Shown: positions 62,483 through 64,000 of the stretch, piece after piece | Position numbering within the stretch: position 1 is the first letter of the stretch | How the letters are laid out: every line of letters starts with the position of its first letter | The notes under the pieces: generated by a model | The model's database searches: none | Told to the model about the DNA's origin: nothing | What the model saw: only the letters and a program-made list of their open reading frames with translations | DNA from: Peptoniphilus asaccharolyticus DSM 20463 | Lineage (GTDB): Bacteria; Bacillota; Clostridia; Tissierellales; Peptoniphilaceae | NCBI RefSeq assembly: GCF_900176115.1 | Contig: NZ_FWWR01000011.1 | Span: 1-64,000, forward strand | Reading direction: 5' to 3' | DNA: 64,000 nucleotides | Program-made: the position numbers and the translations under genes

Positions 62483-63571
62483 ATGGCAAAAAGGAGAAGA
62501 AAAAAACCTAATGGCAGTGGCTCTATTACTAAGTTAAGTGGAAATAGGGCTAAACCTTATTTGGCAAGGTCGCCAATGACTGAGGTAGCTCCTAATGTGT
62601 TTAAGCGTATTAGTTTAGGCACTTTTGCAACTGTGAGAGAGGCTGAACAAGCTTTGTTTGGTTGGAAAGAACTTTACAATAAAAAGATGGAGAAAAATTA
62701 TTCTCTTGATGATGTTTATAATTTTTGGATTGATGAGGTAGAAAAGTATGATAAAGTTAGTCCTAAAACTATTGAAAATTATAAGATAGCTTATAGACGT
62801 TATGAGGGTTTAAAGGATAGATATATTAAAGATTTAAATATTGATGTATTACAGCCTTTTTTTGACGGACTTGTTAATAATAGAAATGGTAAGGATTTAG
62901 CTTATTCTTCTAAAAAATATATTCTGACTGTTTTGAGTTTGATTTTTGAGTATGCTATAAAGCATGATATTATCGAAAAAGATTATACTAAGTTTGTTAT
63001 TTTAACTAGCAAAAAAGATAAGAGGTATTATGGCACTTTTTCTAGCAGTGATATTAACTTGATGTTTAGTTTCGTGGGCAAAGGAATTCATGTTGAAGAG
63101 GCTCTAATAATGATTTATACCGCTTTAAGACCTGCTGAATTTTTTAACATGTCTGTTGATAATGTGGATATTGATAAACGTTTAGCTTATGGTTTAGGTG
63201 TTAAGACTAAAAAGGGTAAGGCTCGTATCACTCCTTTAAGTTTAAAGATTATTGATATTGTAAAGTCTTTGTATGATGAGGCTTTAAAAAATGATATAAA
63301 ATACTTGTTTTTTACTGAATTTGATAATAAAATGAGTGTATCTAATTATTCTAAAAAATACTTTCCTAATATGTTAAAGTCTTTAGGTATTTACAGGGAC
63401 AATTTAAAGCCTTATTCTTGTAGATATACTGGGGCGGATTTAATGCGTTTAAAGGGTGTTGACGCTGAAACCCAAACGGAAATTATGGGGCATGAAAGTT
63501 ATTCTACTACAGCCGATAATTACCATTCTATTCAGGAAGATATTTTGTTAAATGATGTTGATAGCTTGTAA
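62483..63571 (+). CDS. Tyrosine recombinase/integrase
   Basis: A 362-residue phage-type integrase. The N-terminal arm-binding part is basic (KRRRKKPNGSGSITKLSG), followed by a SAM-like core domain (YSLDDVYNFWIDEVEKYDKV). The catalytic domain has arginine in TALRPAEF, lysine in KTKKGKARITPL, YSCRYTGADLMR where HxxR is usual, and GHESYSTTADNYHS with the tyrosine nucleophile. The first catalytic histidine is thus replaced by Tyr. ATG 62483 is preferred over a TTG at 62462. It lies 75 bases upstream of tRNA-Thr. Confidence 0.9.
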   Translation: MAKRRRKKPNGSGSITKLSGNRAKPYLARSPMTEVAPNVFKRISLGTFATVREAEQALFGWKELYNKKMEKNYSLDDVYNFWIDEVEKYDKVSPKTIENYKIAYRRYEGLKDRYIKDLNIDVLQPFFDGLVNNRNGKDLAYSSKKYILTVLSLIFEYAIKHDIIEKDYTKFVILTSKKDKRYYGTFSSSDINLMFSFVGKGIHVEEALIMIYTALRPAEFFNMSVDNVDIDKRLAYGLGVKTKKGKARITPLSLKIIDIVKSLYDEALKNDIKYLFFTEFDNKMSVSNYSKKYFPNMLKSLGIYRDNLKPYSCRYTGADLMRLKGVDAETQTEIMGHESYSTTADNYHSIQEDILLNDVDSL

Positions 63572-63646
63572 TTGTTGCCAATAAGTTGCCAATTTGTTAC
63601 CAACTGTTACCGTTTTTCATAGTTTTGAAACGCCTATAATTAGTTT

Positions 63647-63722
63647 GCTATCGTAGCTCAGTAGGTAGAGCACTACATTGGTAATGTAGAGGTCACGGGT
63701 TCAAATCCCGTCGTTAGCTCCA
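63647..63722 (+). tRNA. tRNA-Thr (GGT)
   Basis: A 76-nt tRNA with anticodon GGT in the loop TTGGTAA, a T loop TTCAAAT and encoded CCA at 63720-63722. The acceptor stem GCTATCG/CGTTAGC has one T-T mismatch at its fifth pair, which may reflect replacement of the 3' end by an integrating element. Confidence 0.9.
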
Positions 63723-63770
63723 TATTTACGACGATTAGAAAAAAGTAATCGTACCAAAATCGTACTAAAA

Positions 63771-63801
63771 AAAGACATCCTAAAAAATGGATGTCTTTTT
63801 T
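63771..63801. terminator. Terminator between tRNA-Thr and convergent integrase
   Basis: AAAGACATCC (63771-63780) pairs with GGATGTCTTT (63789-63798), with Ts after it. It ends the tRNA transcript and overlaps the 3' end of the minus-strand integrase. Confidence 0.8.
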
Positions 63802-64000
63802 GCTGCCTCTTCTTCCAGGGCTTTTATTAAATTATCATCACTTGAATTAAATAGATGGGCGTATATGTTTAATGTAGTTGATACTTTCTCATGACCTAGC
63901 CTATTACTTATAGATACGATATTAATACCGTTATGGATTAATAGGGATGCGTGGGAGTGTCTTAAGTCGTGTACCCTTATAGTTTTTATTTTAGCTAATT
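63780..64000 (-). CDS. Tyrosine integrase, C-terminal part (cut by window edge)
   Basis: Only the last 73 codons are in view. They read IRVHDLRHSHASLLIHNGIN, then RLGHEKVSTTLNIYAHLF, giving the catalytic HxxR, the GH motif and the tyrosine of a phage integrase. It points at the 3' end of tRNA-Thr, the usual position of an integrase next to its attachment site. A second mobile element therefore extends beyond the window. Confidence 0.88.
   Translation of the reverse strand, partial: LAKIKTIRVHDLRHSHASLLIHNGINIVSISNRLGHEKVSTTLNIYAHLFNSSDDNLIKALEEEAAKKTSIF

Overview
The window is low-GC, with AGGAGG ribosome binding sites, several TTG/GTG starts, a T-box leader, TnpW/TnpX-type transposon genes, and IS30, ISL3 and IS3 elements. 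This fits a Bacillota anaerobe that ferments amino acids; a Tissierellia/Peptoniphilaceae-like host is my guess from gene content, not something the sequence proves.

Region 1 (1-24.4 kb) is a large histidine-degradation island built from paralogous parts. It has two SARP/AfsR-type STAND regulators with N-terminal DNA-binding, ATPase and TPR regions (1058-4099 and 17955-20963), two GlmL/MutL-type ASKHA ATPases, and two intact Na+/H+ antiporter-family permeases. It also has two histidine ammonia-lyases, two formiminotransferases and two cyclodeaminases, plus single copies of urocanase, imidazolonepropionase and formate-tetrahydrofolate ligase. Together they would take histidine to urocanate, imidazolone propionate, formiminoglutamate and then glutamate. 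The formimino carbon would pass through tetrahydrofolate to formate with ATP gain. Direct repeats with an 11-bp pitch lie just upstream of the hutU -10 box and before other units, the promoter geometry known for SARP regulators.

Region 2 (24.4-40.1 kb) is accessory and scarred. An ISL3 element is interrupted by a first IS30 copy. Next come a Met-type T-box leader driving a MetA-aspartokinase fusion, a three-tRNA operon (Ser, CAT anticodon, Phe) with a consensus promoter, and an 8-oxoguanine deaminase-like amidohydrolase. A decayed Tn4451-like mobilizable element follows: a frameshifted large serine recombinase, three TnpW-like copies of which one is intact, lipoproteins, a DUF3847-like protein and a methyltransferase. 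Repeated CAGTAAA/TTTACTG hairpins separate several of these cassettes. A second IS30 copy ends the region.

Region 3 (40.2-58.1 kb) is mostly core. It holds a third, frameshifted antiporter, a glutamate-cysteine ligase/ATP-grasp pair with two glutaredoxin-like proteins nearby, MntP, a HutD-like protein, and an alpha/beta hydrolase. A cell-wall and RNA group follows (a membrane-anchored MurF, Ddl, RNase R, SmpB), then a third IS30 copy, an SLH-anchored 5'-nucleotidase and a YibE/F membrane protein.

Region 4 (58.1-64 kb) starts with an IS3-family element. After it comes a phage- or ICE-derived segment with minus-strand small genes, tandem units of a short hydrophobic peptide plus a small KTTEAQR protein, a LexA/CI-like repressor and a tyrosine integrase. 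It ends at a tRNA-Thr with a second integrase, cut by the window edge, pointing toward it. In two of the three small-protein copies no ATG, GTG or TTG lies between the preceding in-frame stop and a conserved ATA codon that sits 8 nt after a strong Shine-Dalgarno sequence.
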